NCBI GenBank assembly: GCA_031290395.1
Contig: JAITNN010000007.1
Location: 1-64,000 of the forward strand
Source: Mycoplasmataceae bacterium
GTDB lineage: Bacteria; Bacillota_I; Bacilli_A; Mycoplasmatales; Mycoplasmoidaceae
DNA length: 64,000 bases
Direction: 5' to 3'
Shown here: one piece after another, positions 20,672-31,534 of the stretch
Layout: every line of letters begins with the position of its first letter
How positions within the stretch are numbered: the stretch's first letter is position 1
Notes under the pieces: generated by a model
Seen by the model: only the letters and a program-made list of their open reading frames with translations
What the model was told of the DNA's origin: nothing
The model's database searches: none
Program-made: the position numbers and the translations under genes

Positions 20672-21913
20672 CTAGATGAGACCGATATCTTTACGATAAT
20701 GTGCACCATCAAAACGTACATTATTAATTTCTTTATAAACAGTCTTGCGGGCATTTTTTAAAGTATCTTGTACAGAAACTATAGATAAAACACGACCACC
20801 AGTAGTAATTAAGTCAGCTCCTTTATGAGCTGCACCACTTATAAATATTAGCGATTTGCCTTTTATTGTAATTTTCATATTTTTAACAAAACTTTGGGGG
20901 TATCCATGTGAAGTCATTACAACATTAATTGCAGTACCTTTTTTTCAATTAAATTTAAATTTGTCTAATTTATTTTTCAAGGTATCTAAAAATAATTGAA
21001 GTAAGTCAAAATTCATTAACGGTACAATGGATTGACATTCAGGATCACCCATTCGTACATTGTATTCTAGACATTTACAACCGTCTTTGGTAACCATTAC
21101 ACCAAAAAAGACAAAGCCATGAAAATCAAATTTTTCTTTTTTAATCCCTTGTAATGTTGGATTCATAATATTTTTTATAAAATCGTCCATGATTTCATTA
21201 GTGATATGGGGATTTGGAGCGACTGCTCCCATACCACCAGTATTAGGCCCCTTATTACCATCAAAAATTGTTTTATGATCTTGAGCCGATACTAATGGAA
21301 CCATAGTTTTGCCATCAGTGACACAAATGATCGATGCTTCAATACCTTTTAAGAATTCTTCAATAACAATGGATTTACTAGCCTCTTGAAAAGAAGCGTT
21401 AATCATAAATCTTGTAACGGTATCTTCGGCACTTTTAAAGTTTTTACAAATTTCTACACCTTTGCCTGCCGCTAAACCATTTGCCTTAATCACTAATGGA
21501 AATTTGGCAGTCTTTAAATAAGCCAATGCGGCAAATGGACTTGTAAACGAATTGTAAGAAGCCGTGGTAATACCATAACGTTTCATAAAATTCTTAGAAA
21601 AAATTTTACTGCCTTCTAACATTGCACCTTTTTTGTTTGGACCAAAGATGTTTAATTTTTGTTTTTGAAATAAGTCCACAATACCATCAACCAAAGGTTG
21701 TTCTGGACCAACGATAGTTAAATCAATTTTATTATCTTTAGCAAAAGATAAATATTCATCATTGGAATGCAATGCCACATTGCAACATTTAGTAAAACTT
21801 TCGGTACCAGCATTCCCTGGTGCAATATAGATTGTATCAACGTTTTTTGACTGAGATAGTTTCCAAGCAAGAGCGCTTTCTCTCCCCCCAGAACCAATAA
21901 GCAATAACTTCAT
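20672..21913 (-). CDS. purD: Phosphoribosylamine-glycine ligase (GARS)
   Basis: 413 residues, full length. Catalyses step 2 of de novo purine synthesis (phosphoribosylamine + glycine + ATP to GAR). Motifs: MKLLLIGSGGRESALAWKL, VGPEQPLVDGIVD, the ATP-grasp stretch FPLVIKANGLAAGKGVEIC, GPNTGGMGAVAP and LEYNVRMGDPECQ. A TGA-Trp lies between FKFN and KKGTAINV. No ribosome site is seen; TAAAAT lies seven bases before the ATG, so it may be leaderless. It diverges from an APC permease and stands apart from purH, purN and purM by a few genes. De novo purine genes are generally absent from mycoplasmas. Confidence 0.95.
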
Positions 21914-21943
21914 AGCGTTAATTTTACTTAAATTAGTTTATTT

Positions 21944-23608
21944 ATGTATAAAATTAAACTAATGAGAAAGAATAAACCGTTTGTTGATGCACTTCAGGAT
22001 TTTAGTCCGTCAATAGTCCAAGTCGTATCTAAGAAAAAAAGCATTGGGTTTGTTTCAGCGATTAGTTTAGTAATTGGTTCGTCCATCGGTGCTGGTATTT
22101 TCATCAAGAACCATGAAATCTTAAACAACGTTCATGGTTCGGTTGCTCTTGCTATTTTAGCTTGAGTCATTGCAATCATTGGCATTATGGCCTTAGCAAT
22201 GGCTTTGCCAGAAATTTGTAGCGGCATTCGTACTAATAACCAAGGAATTATTGGGTGAGTGCGTAAATTTAGTAGTAAATTTATGTATTTAGGTAGTAAG
22301 AATTTTATGTCTTATTTGCATTTGACTATCTACTACTTTGTCATGCCTTTATATTTGGTGATGACATTACAAGAGGCTTTTGGCTTTCAAATGGAATGAT
22401 ATTGGTTGGTGCTGATTTCATTTGGTGTTTCGACATGGTTTATATGAATGTCAGGTATGTCGGCAAAAGCTGCTAATATCCAAAACTGAATTACAACTGC
22501 TATTAAATTTTTACCAATTATTTTTGCTGTTGTTGCTGGTTTTGTACTAGTCGGTTTAGGAAAAACTGATTGACAAGAATCAAGTGGTTCGATCAATTGA
22601 ACGGGTGATTGGCCAGTATATTCTAATAACTTACCTTTGTTTAGCGATAAATGACCTGTATTAGGTGTTTTAAGTAGCATCCCTGCGATTTTCTTTGCTT
22701 TTGATGGTTTCTATTCCACCGCTGGTATTCAAAGCGAAATGAAGGAGCCTAAAAAAATCTCCATGGCAATGGGTGTCGGTATGGCGATTGTTAGTGCTTT
22801 AGATGTTATTATTTCTATTTCGCTATTATTAAGTACTAGTACTGGTAAAATGGCTGATTTAAATGTTGCTAGAATAATTGTTCAGATTGCTAATATTTGT
22901 GTGGCTGTCGGTATTTTAGGAATTATTAATGGGGTTTCAATATACTCAGCACGTTATTATCAAGACTTAATTATTCATAACGAAATTCCTTTCTCTCGTT
23001 TTCTAAAAATACATAGTCATAGTGATAGACCAATCATGGGTACGCTCGTGTCATTTATATTAACTATTTTCTGGTTCATCATTTTCACAGTCGTTGGTGT
23101 GTTCTTTATTAACTCTGGACATTATGGTGCTATCCCTGGTTGAAGTAGTTCTACTACTGGAAGCGCACCACTATATGGTGACAAATATGTGTGTGCTTTG
23201 TATTCTTTTGCTGATCTACTTGGTAACTGAAATGCTGTGATTGCATTTGCCATTATTATGTTTGCTGTAATTGGTGTTATGAAAAATCGAAAAACTAATC
23301 ATATTAAAGTTACCAAGTCTAAATACTTTATGTTTGGTGGCACGGTTAGTTTAATTATTGTTGGTATAGGTATCTTATTTATTCCCATCCAATCTATTGG
23401 TAATTTAATTTATTTAATCGGATATGTTAACGGGTCAATTTTAGTCCCATCTGGTTGTCTAGTTCCAGATGGAGTAGATATATTTGGTGCTAGCGCCCAA
23501 ATTGGTATGTTATTTATTTTTTTAGCGATAATGTTGCTACCTGCCATTAACCGTTCCATTAGCGATCGTTTAAAAGGTATTAGCAAACATTCACACATGG
23601 AATATTAA
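21944..23608 (+). CDS. APC-family amino-acid permease
   Basis: 554 residues reading many TGA-Trp codons. The start of the transport domain, AISLVIGSSIGAGIFIKNHEIL, is the APC-superfamily TM1 motif in its mycoplasmal form. Further hydrophobic segments and the conserved FFAFDGFYSTAGIQSEMKEPKK stretch follow. ATG 21944 or ATG 21962 could be used; no ribosome site is clear. It is followed one base later by apt and then fRMsr, so the three are probably co-transcribed. Substrate cannot be read from sequence. Confidence 0.85.
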
Positions 23609-23609
23609 A

Positions 23610-24161
23610 ATGAAAAAGTTAACTCAAAATCAAAAATTAATAATTAGTGCTATTCCCAATATTCCCAATTTTCCAACTAAAGGAATTCAATTTAAAGATA
23701 TGACTCCAATTTTGGCAAAGCCAAAAGTATTATCAATAGTTACTAACGAATTGGTCAAAATTGCTAAAAAATATAAATTTGACTATATTGTTGCTCCCGA
23801 ATCTCGTGGTTTCTTTTTCGGTATTCCACTAGCTGAAGTTTTAAAAAAACCTTTTGTGCCTATCCGAAAAAAAGGAAAATTGCCAAGACCTACTATCACC
23901 GTCACTGAACAGATTGAATATTCCGAAGTATCTCTGCAAATTCATAAAGACGATATTAAACCTGGTAGTCGCATTTTAATTGTGGACGATTTGCTCGCTA
24001 CAGGTGGAACTCTAAAAGCTATTCTTAAATTAATAAAATTATTAAAAGCCAAACCAGTTGCTATTCTCTTCGTAGTGGAATTATCCGATCTAAATGGTCG
24101 TCAATTACTCAACGAATATCAATTACCATTACACGCGATTGTTCAGCTACTAGGTAAATAA
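23610..24161 (+). CDS. apt: Adenine phosphoribosyltransferase
   Basis: 183 residues. Salvages adenine to AMP with PRPP. The PRPP site reads ILIVDDLLATGGTLKA; VAPESRGFFFGIPLA and FVPIRKKGKLP are family signatures. ATG is one base after the permease stop, and its TAA overlaps the next ATG. Its presence shows that this organism keeps purine salvage as well as the de novo genes around it. Confidence 0.95.
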   Translation: MKKLTQNQKLIISAIPNIPNFPTKGIQFKDMTPILAKPKVLSIVTNELVKIAKKYKFDYIVAPESRGFFFGIPLAEVLKKPFVPIRKKGKLPRPTITVTEQIEYSEVSLQIHKDDIKPGSRILIVDDLLATGGTLKAILKLIKLLKAKPVAILFVVELSDLNGRQLLNEYQLPLHAIVQLLGK

Positions 24162-24628
24162 TGAATGAAACAGAATTGTTGAAACAATACCAATCATTAA
24201 TCCAAGATGTTGATAATGAAATTTCTTTGTTAGCTAACACATCTGCTTTTATTTATCAAAGTTTTAATCAACTTGACTGAGCGGGATTCTATTTAGCAGA
24301 TGATAACAAAAAGATTCTAAACCTTGGCCCATTCCAAGGCAAAGTAGCTTGTATTAAAATTCCATATAGCAAAGGTGTATGCGGTGCTTGCGCTAGAGAA
24401 AATAAAACAATCGTTGTTGCAGATGTACATCAATTTCCAGGACATATTGCTTGTGACAATGCATCTAATAGTGAAATTGTTATACCAATTAATGTGAATA
24501 ATAAGTTTTATGGAGAGTTGGATATTGATTCACCAATCATCAATCGTTTTAGTGACACAGATAAAACGATTTTAGAATCTATTGTAGAAATACTAATTAG
24601 TAAATTAACTTCTTTTAAGATTTTTTAA
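24161..24628 (+). CDS. Free methionine-(R)-sulfoxide reductase (GAF domain)
   Basis: 155 residues with a single TGA-Trp (LDWAGFYL), just where the family has Trp. The GAF fold shows IPYSKGVCGACARENKTIV, VADVHQFPGHIACD and SEIVIPI, matching fRMsr, which reduces free Met-R-sulfoxide. The three cysteines expected for catalysis and resolution are present (VCGAC and HIAC). Start overlaps the apt stop (TAATG). The 3' end overlaps the convergent PAP2 gene by 24 bases. Confidence 0.9.
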
Positions 24629-25347
24629 TTTATCATAAAGTTTATTAAAAAGCAATTCAACTTTCACAAAACATTTGGTGAGACGCAATACAACATAGGC
24701 AATCGCTACTAAAACTAAAGCACCAATCACATCTGCCACAAAATGTTGCTTTATGAGTAATACTGATGCGCCTACAGCTATGAAGAAAACAAAACATAGA
24801 CTAGTTTGCAAGATAGTTTTTCAATCTTTTTTAAGAAAGAAAAACGATACTAACAATGGTGAAAACAAAAAGATAATATGTTCTGATGGAAAACAAGTAG
24901 CCAAGTTTTGTGAGTCCTTTGCAATAAATGTTACATATAGTCATGAATTAAAGCCATTAACTACTGGTTCTGGGGAAGGAGCCAAGATACTACCAGGTGA
25001 AGGCGCACAAATATAGAAAATAAACGCAACACTGAATGTGACAATTTCAACACACATATTTGTATACATTGCTTTACGGCCACTACAAAAATTAAAAATA
25101 AAATATACAAAGAAATGGTAGATTAATCCTAGTATATAGACTCATGTAAAATCAATGATAAAGGGAATTTTAAAGTCGATCGGCAGAGAAACATCAATAC
25201 TATATTGAGAGCTATAAAAATGATTAATAAACCCCCCCCATAATATGTAATCATTTGTGTCAAGAACACTATTAATGTGGGAATAATTGGAACGATTAAT
25301 AACTCTCAAATTAATACGCGTTCATTCGTTTTAATACTATGACCCAT
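24605..25347 (-). pseudogene. PAP2-family membrane phosphatase, out of frame at G8 tract
   Basis: ATG 25347 starts MGHSIKTNERVLIWELL and a first TM segment, then meets a run of eight G on the coding strand (C 25232-25239). This frame stops about 35 codons later at a TAG. The frame continuing after the tract instead gives a full PAP2 domain: IPFIIDFTWVYILG, CFPSEH (active-site P-S-x-H) and LIKQHFVADVIGALV (final His-Asp). A tract of nine (or six) G would restore one ~247-residue protein. It starts two bases after the purH stop. Either a phase-variable gene now off, or an indel in the sequence. Confidence 0.75.
25232..25239. repeat. Homopolymer C8 (G8 on coding strand)
   Basis: Eight C at the frame-break point of the PAP2 gene. 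Runs of this length are prone to slipped-strand mispairing, and one added base would open the reading frame. Confidence 0.85.
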
Positions 25348-25349
25348 AT

Positions 25350-26846
25350 TTAATGTTTAAAGTGTCTAATCCCTGTAATAACCATAGTGATATTATATTC
25401 GTTAGCTGCATCAATCGATTCTTGGTCTTTCAATGAACCACCAGGTTGAATAATGGCTTTAATGCCATGTTTGGCAGCCTCATCCACAACATCACGAAAT
25501 GGGAAAAATGCATCAGACGCTAATACCGTCGCTCCTTTGCCACGTTTCAAGGCGTCGATAGTTGGCCAAATGCGATTCACTTGCCCACCACCAATACCAA
25601 CAGCAACACCGTTATTAGCAACAACGATGGCATTAGATTTAACAAATTTCACAACTCGGAGGGCGAATATCATATCTTTCATTTGTTGCTCTGTAGGTTG
25701 TGTTTTTGTCACTATTTTGTTTTCAATAACAAATTGTTTGTCTTCAGATTGCACAAGTAACCCACCATCAACTGAAACAGCATTGTATTTGCACTGAGGT
25801 TTTTTATGAAATTTGATAATACGTAAGTTCTTTTTAGTTTTTAAAACAGCAAGTGCATCTTGATCAAATTCTGGTGCTGCGACTACTTCTAAAAAGATTT
25901 TAATCATCTCTTGAGCAACATCTTTTGTGACTTTATGGTTGAAAGAGACAATGCCTCCAAAAATACTCGTTGGATCAACAGCATAAGCTTTGCTATATGC
26001 ATCCATGGAATCACTACCAATGGCAAAGCCACACGGAGTATTGTGTTTTAGAGCACAACAAGCTGGCTCTTCAAAATCACTCACGGCTTTTCAAGCAATA
26101 TCGACATCTTTAAGATTATTGAATGAGAGTTCTTTACCATTCAATACCTCAAATGTATTCATCGCACCATCTACCATTGTTGAAGAATAGAAGCATGCTG
26201 ACTGATGAGGATTCTCACCATAGCGTAATGATTGCTGCTTTTGGAGCGACATGGCAAAGTATTGTGGATATTCATCTTGCAACATAAATTGGCTAATCGC
26301 GCCATCGTAAGCGCTCATTAAATTAAATACTTTGCCTGCTAATTTGCGTTTTAAGTCGAGGCTTACTTCGCCACGTTCTAATTGATTTTGAATTTCTTTG
26401 TAATCATTTTTATCGCAAACAACAACGACATCTTGGAAATTCTTAGCGGCAGCTCTTAACATAGTAGGACCGCCAATGTCAATAAATTCTACTTTCTCTT
26501 CAAATGTTAAGTTCTCTTTAACTTTCTGGAAAAATGGATAGAGGTTAACGATCACAAAATCAATTGGATCAATTTTGTGTTCACTAATTTTATCCATATG
26601 AGTTTTATTACCACGAATGGCTAAAATACCTCCGTGAATGTTTGGATGTAATGTTTTTACACGACCATCTAACATTTCAGGAAACTTAGTAATATCACTG
26701 ACTTCTACAACTGAAACATTGTTTTCTTTTAAATAACGAAATGTTCCACCAGTAGAAACAATTTCTACACCTTTACTAATAAGGAATTTTGCAAAGTCCA
26801 AAATACCTTCTTTATCATATACACTAATCAATGCACGTTTTTTCAT
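25350..26846 (-). CDS. purH: Bifunctional AICAR transformylase/IMP cyclohydrolase
   Basis: 498 residues, full length. Performs the last two steps of de novo purine synthesis, AICAR to FAICAR to IMP. The N-terminal cyclohydrolase (MGS-like) domain has [37 protein letters not shown] and [15 protein letters not shown]. The transformylase domain has [24 protein letters not shown] (catalytic Lys-His), GGIVSFN and SDAFFPFRD. One TGA-Trp occurs at DIAWKAVSD. All key residues that I can check are present, so it should be active. It diverges from an APC permease and is followed by the PAP2 gene. Confidence 0.96.
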
Positions 26847-26860
26847 AATTTACCACTTAT

Positions 26861-26874
26861 GGAATTATAATTCC
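26861..26874. promoter_or_regulatory. Palindromic shared -10 between purH and permease
   Basis: GGAATTATAATTCC is a perfect 14-base palindrome with TATAAT on both strands. On the plus strand it ends seven bases before the GTG start of the permease (leaderless); on the minus strand 17 bases before the purH ATG. Confidence 0.55.
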
Positions 26875-26878
26875 TTTT

Positions 26879-28429
26879 GTGAATAACCAACCATCAACTA
26901 AACAAGTTAATACAGCAAAAATTGGTTTGTTTAGTTCTATCACCATTTTAATTAGTGCGGTTGTCGGAATTGGTATCTTTTTCAAGAACAAAAGTGTTCT
27001 TGCGAATAACGACTACAATGGTTGAGGTGTATTAATCTCGTGAATTGTCGCATCTTTAATTACATTAACCACTGCACTTGCTTTCGCCGAAATAATTAGT
27101 GCATCCAAGAAACACGATGGATCAGGATTGGCTGGATGAGCATTAAAATTTTGTGGCCATCGTATTGGCCGTTTCATTTTGATTGTCATGCCGTTATTTT
27201 ATTTTTTATTTAAACTAGTAGATACATCTTTTTTTTGCGGCGAAAGTATTTTATTAATTTTTAATAATGAGTCTAGTACTAGTGGTGCCAGAATAATTGC
27301 ACAAGATACTTACGTCATTGTGCTAATCGCTTTTGCAATTATGTTAATTTTCATAGCAATTAATGCTTTTTCGACACGAGCTGCTAAGACGATTTCAAGT
27401 ATTGCATCCATTGCCAAATTTCTACCATTAATCGTTGTTGGCATATTAGGTATCGTTTTTGGAGCATTAGACGGTTTTCAACATACTTTTTTTCATACAT
27501 CGCTGAGTAGTGGCCTCACCGATGATCCTACCATTATTGGTAACATTAATGTGCTGGGCATATTCGCATCATTACCAGCCTTACTTTTCACATTCGATTC
27601 ATTTTTAACAATTGGTAATGCTGCTTCTAGCATGAGAAACCCAGAAAAGGATGTACCCAAAGCAATTTTAATTGGTATCCCAGTTATCGTATTTTTATAT
27701 CTATTTGTCACAATCGGTCAACTATTAACAGGACAAAAAGATGTCTATTCATTCTTTAGCTATGTCGTTACGCAATCTGGTGGAAGCCAAAATGCACTAG
27801 TGGCAACAAATATCATTATAGGTTGTGTCATCATGATTTCTTTGTTGGGGTCTGTAAATGCCTTCACTCTAACTGCTATTCGTTCTATGCAATCAGCCAT
27901 TAATGATGAAATTTTAATTGGATCAGTAGCATTAAAACGCATTACCAATGGCAGAGCGCTTAAAGGTGGGGCATTAATGGCTGTTGTTCTAGGAACAATT
28001 GCCTCTGGACTAATGGCGATTCCCATTATTATTCAAAATAAAGACGCTGCTTACGATGGAGTCTCCAATTTGCCAACATTATTTTTCTTCATAATCTATG
28101 CCATCATTATTTTATTCGGTCTTATTAATCACTTCACCAATAAAATAGCAGTGAAAAAAATAAAATTGTTTCCAGTAATTGCATGTATTGCCATCATTGG
28201 TTGTGCGTTTGCATTTGGTTACAATTTATTTTATGAATATTTCGGTCGTTGTTTTGCCGACAATAAAGATGTAAGCTGAGGAATGTTCAAAGGGGAGAGT
28301 ATTAATAGACCTATTGCCTCTGGACTAGTATGAGCGGTCTTTGGAGTGTTCTTACTAATTCCGTTTATTAACGACCTTTGTATTAAATTATTTAGAAAAA
28401 ACCACAATCAAAGACTACTTTGGATGTAA
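26879..28429 (+). CDS. APC-family amino-acid permease, GTG start
   Basis: 516 residues. GTG 26879 is the only in-frame start that keeps the first membrane segment ITILISAVVGIGIFFKNKSVL, the APC TM1 motif in mycoplasmal form. LLFTFDSFLTIGNAASSMRNPEKDVPKAI is the conserved TM6-loop stretch. Five or more TGA-Trp codons occur. The final ~15 bases overlap the convergent purN. Together with the permease at 21.9 kb it brackets the purine genes, but no sequence feature shows that it carries purines. Confidence 0.85.
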
Positions 28430-28999
28430 AACTAAATTGATTGCTTCTGGCAATATTGTATGTTCTTCAATTAATACACGTTCAGCTAAAGATGAAGTTG
28501 TGTCCCCAATATAAACTGGTACTTTTTTTTGCAGAATTATTTTGCCACCATCAATATTGGCAGTAACATAATGTACGGTTGCCCCTGATTCTTTTTCTTT
28601 AGCATTAATGACTGCTTCGTGAACATAATGTCCATACATACCAGGACCACCAAATTTAGGCAATAATGCAGGGTGAATATTAATAATCCTATTATGATAT
28701 TGTTTAAGAATATCCCCGCTTAAAATACCAAGATAACCAGCTAACACTATTAAATCAATTCGATTGTCTTGCACAATCTTTGATATCTCACTACTTGGAT
28801 TGGAAAATAATTTCTTGGAAATGATATGAGTATTAATACCATGTTTTTTAGCTCGTTCTAATGCATATGCTTTAGTATTAGACGAAATAACTATCTTGAT
28901 TTCAGCATTCAATCGTTTATCATCTATCGCATCAATAATAGCTTGTAAATTGCTGCCACCACCACTTACTAATACTGCAATTTTAGGAATGTGTGCCAT
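28415..28999 (-). CDS. purN: Phosphoribosylglycinamide formyltransferase (GART)
   Basis: 194 residues. Step 3 of purine synthesis, using 10-formyl-THF. Motifs: IAVLVSGGGSNLQAIIDAI, VLAGYLGILSG, and the active-site Asn-His in IINIHPALLPKFGGPGMYG; the catalytic Asp is in TANIDGGKIIL. The G-G-N-L form and length are normal. It lies two bases after the SHOCT gene, in the order purM, SHOCT gene, purN, and so probably belongs to one transcript. Confidence 0.95.
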   Translation of the reverse strand: MAHIPKIAVLVSGGGSNLQAIIDAIDDKRLNAEIKIVISSNTKAYALERAKKHGINTHIISKKLFSNPSSEISKIVQDNRIDLIVLAGYLGILSGDILKQYHNRIINIHPALLPKFGGPGMYGHYVHEAVINAKEKESGATVHYVTANIDGGKIILQKKVPVYIGDTTSSLAERVLIEEHTILPEAINLVLHPK

Positions 29000-29000
29000 T

Positions 29001-29438
29001 CTATAATTCCTTTAAATATTCAGCTCGCTTTTGATCGTATTCTTCTTGAGTTATTAAATTCTGACGATGTAAATCTTCAAGCTTAGTTAATTTATTTTGA
29101 AGTGAATTACTATCAAATGGATCCTTCTTTAAATACGGTGAACTAGTTGGTGTAACTGCACCAACTTGGCCTTTAGTACCGCGTGTTCTTCGTTTCATAA
29201 CTGGTATTATTATGATTGGTCCAATTACTAATATTATCATTCCAATACCCATTAAAACTCCGGCTAAAATATAGTCAGCTTTACTAGGCCCACCAGATCC
29301 GCCGGGCATTGTAGAGACTATTAGAATAATCATACCTGCTAAAAAACATGCAAACCCCCCAATCATTAAACCAAACAAAACCCACTTTACTTTTTTTATG
29401 GGGTTTTTAACAATGGGTGCTTGATTCTTATTTTCCAT
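29001..29438 (-). CDS. Two-TM protein with C-terminal SHOCT domain
   Basis: 145 residues. A short basic N-terminus is followed by two TM segments (LFGLMIGGFACFLAGMIIL and YILAGVLMGIGMIILVIGP) separated by a Gly-Ser-rich loop. A basic linker precedes the C-terminal SHOCT motif LTKLEDLHRQNLITQEEYDQKRAEYL, a short domain common at the ends of bacterial membrane and oligomeric proteins. It sits between purM and purN with gaps of five bases or fewer. Role unknown; layout resembles the frameshifted gene near 5 kb. Confidence 0.75.
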   Translation of the reverse strand: MENKNQAPIVKNPIKKVKWVLFGLMIGGFACFLAGMIILIVSTMPGGSGGPSKADYILAGVLMGIGMIILVIGPIIIIPVMKRRTRGTKGQVGAVTPTSSPYLKKDPFDSNSLQNKLTKLEDLHRQNLITQEEYDQKRAEYLKEL

Positions 29439-29443
29439 AATAT

Positions 29444-30457
29444 TTATATTAATCTCACTTGTTCTTTGCCTTTGGCAACATAACCTATTTCATAGGCTTT
29501 TTCACCATTTGATTTTAAGATGGCAAGAGTTTTCTTAACATCTTTTTTAGCAATACAAATAATGAATCCAATACCCATATTAAAAGTGTTGTACATATGG
29601 TTTAAGTCAACACCACGTTCATTAATTAATTTAAATATTTTTGGTAATGGATAACTATTTTTATTAATAACTATTTGTAATCCATCTTTAGCAAACATAC
29701 GTGGTGAATTTTCAATAAAACCACCGCCCGTAATATGAGACATCCCTTTTACTTTAACTTGTTTCATTAAATTCAAAACTGGCTTAACATAAATCTTTGT
29801 AGGTGTTAATAATGTTTTTCAGATTGGCTGTCCATCAAATTTTTCATCTAAATTAGTAAATACTTTACGAATTAAGGAAAAACCATTAGAGTGGCATCCG
29901 CTAGAAGTTATACCAACTAATGCGTCACCAACTTTAATGGTTTTGCCATCAATGATCTTATTTCGTTCAGCGACGCCAACGGAAAAACCAGCAAGATCAT
30001 AATCTCCTACTTTGTAGAATCCAGGCATTTCTGCAGTTTCCCCACCTAATAATGCGCTATATGATTGTTTGCAACCATTAGCCACACCTTTAACTAAGTC
30101 TGCTGCCACATGTGCATCTAATTTACCACAAGCAATATAGTCTAAAAAGAATAATGGTTGGGCTCCGTGACATAATACATCATTCACACACATCGCCACA
30201 CAATCAATACCAACTGTATCGTATTTTCTTTTAGCACAAGCAATTGCAATTTTAGTACCGACACCATCAGTTCCAGAAATTAATACTGGATCTTTTAATC
30301 CTTTCGGTAATTTAAACATACCAGCAAAAGAACCTAAGCCATTTAGTACGCTTGGACTATATGTTTCTTTTGCTAGTTTCTTAATGATTTGTACTTCTTT
30401 GTAGCCTTCGTGAATATTCACACCGCTATCTTGATATGTTAATGATTTCTTAGTCAT
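29444..30457 (-). CDS. purM: Phosphoribosylformylglycinamidine cyclo-ligase (AIRS)
   Basis: 337 residues. Step 5 of purine synthesis, FGAM to AIR with ATP. Motifs: SLTYQDSGVNIHEG, LISGTDGVGTKIAIA, GIDCVAMCVNDVLCHGAQPLFFLDYIA, LLGGETAEMPGFY, SGCHSNGFSLIRK and SHITGGGFIENSPRM. One TGA-Trp lies at QPIWKTLL. Length is normal and ligand residues look intact. It is the first gene of purM-SHOCT-purN and follows phoU of the pst operon by 26 bases in the opposite order. Confidence 0.96.
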
Positions 30458-30483
30458 AATGTTAATTGTAATTCATTAATGAA

Positions 30484-31167
30484 TTACTTATTTACTTGTT
30501 TACTTTGTTTAGTAAAGAATAGATCTGGTTGCTTAATAAACATAAAGTTTTCAGCAATATTTACAACATGATCCATTAGTCTTTCAATATGTTTAATAAT
30601 GATGATGGCACCACGAAATAATGACTCAATTTGTTCCACGGTACTTTTTTTAAGAATGGTTGATAAAGCATCTAACATTGTGTCGTATTGTTTACGGAAG
30701 TGTGTATAAACAGTCTGACATGTTTTGTAAGTGTCAATGGCTGCTTTGGTTTTCAATGATTGGTTAACTTTAGCATTGGCACTTAATGCATCATGCATAA
30801 TGTTCACGATTAATATTCTAATATCATCTGGAATTTTATTATTCACAAAGAAACGCATGGCACTAACTGCATAATCAGACATTCTTTCTAAATCTTTTGA
30901 TGAGTTAATAATCGCAATTAAATAACGTAAGTGATTAGCCAATGGTTCATTCTTAGAGATAGACCAAATACAATCATCTTGAATTTGGGCTTCAGAATGA
31001 TTAGAGATATCTTCCATTGAATAAACATATTCCAATTCCTTTTGGGTAGTATGTTTAGTTTTTAATGATTTATGAACAAACAATCAAATGTTGTACACAT
31101 GTTCACAATACTTAAGAAACTCAGCTTGCAATTCCCTTTCGGATTGTTTCATCATTTCGTAATTCAT
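30484..31167 (-). CDS. phoU: Phosphate-uptake regulator PhoU-like protein
   Basis: 227 residues, all helical. PhoU proteins damp the Pst phosphate importer and bind metals. Two helical repeats are visible, each with a conserved D/E-x-x-x-D segment (SKDLERMSDYAVSAM and IKHIERLMDHVVNIAENFMF). One TGA-Trp (VYNIWLFVHK) links the N-terminus. The start overlaps the stop of the preceding PQ-loop gene (TAATG). It ends the pst operon, its usual place. Confidence 0.9.
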
Positions 31168-31532
31168 TATTTAGTCTCCTCAGACTTTTTGTAGTGAGTT
31201 TCTCAGTATTTTAATTCCGTCATGTGTTCTTTTCTCGCGAGGCTCATATTTTTAAACTTAATTACTAAAGTGATTACAGCAATCGCTACACAAAAAGCGT
31301 TAGAAATTAATACTGGTAGCCCGAATGCTAAATGTGCATCAACTGTTGTATCTAAAACAGTGCCTATTCCATAAATCATAAACATGATGCATGCAAATGT
31401 AAAAATTAAATACATTCATAAATTAATGCCAGCTGTATTCTTAGTTTTTAAAACATTAATAAGATTTGGTAATGAAAATATACCGATGAAAACGGCACCA
31501 ACAATCATTACAACAATAATTACAGTTTCCAT
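31167..31532 (-). CDS. PQ-loop/SemiSWEET-like protein in pst operon (A)
   Basis: 121 residues, three TM helices. The loop after TM1 reads FSLPNLINVLKTKNTAGINLWMY, the PQ-loop signature of SemiSWEET carriers with PN instead of PQ. A charged C-terminal tail follows. GGAGGAG lies before ATG 31532. It is translated between another PQ-loop gene and phoU. Three-helix proteins of this kind act as dimers; two different subunits here could form a heterodimer. Substrate unknown. Confidence 0.75.
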
Positions 31533-31534
31533 AG

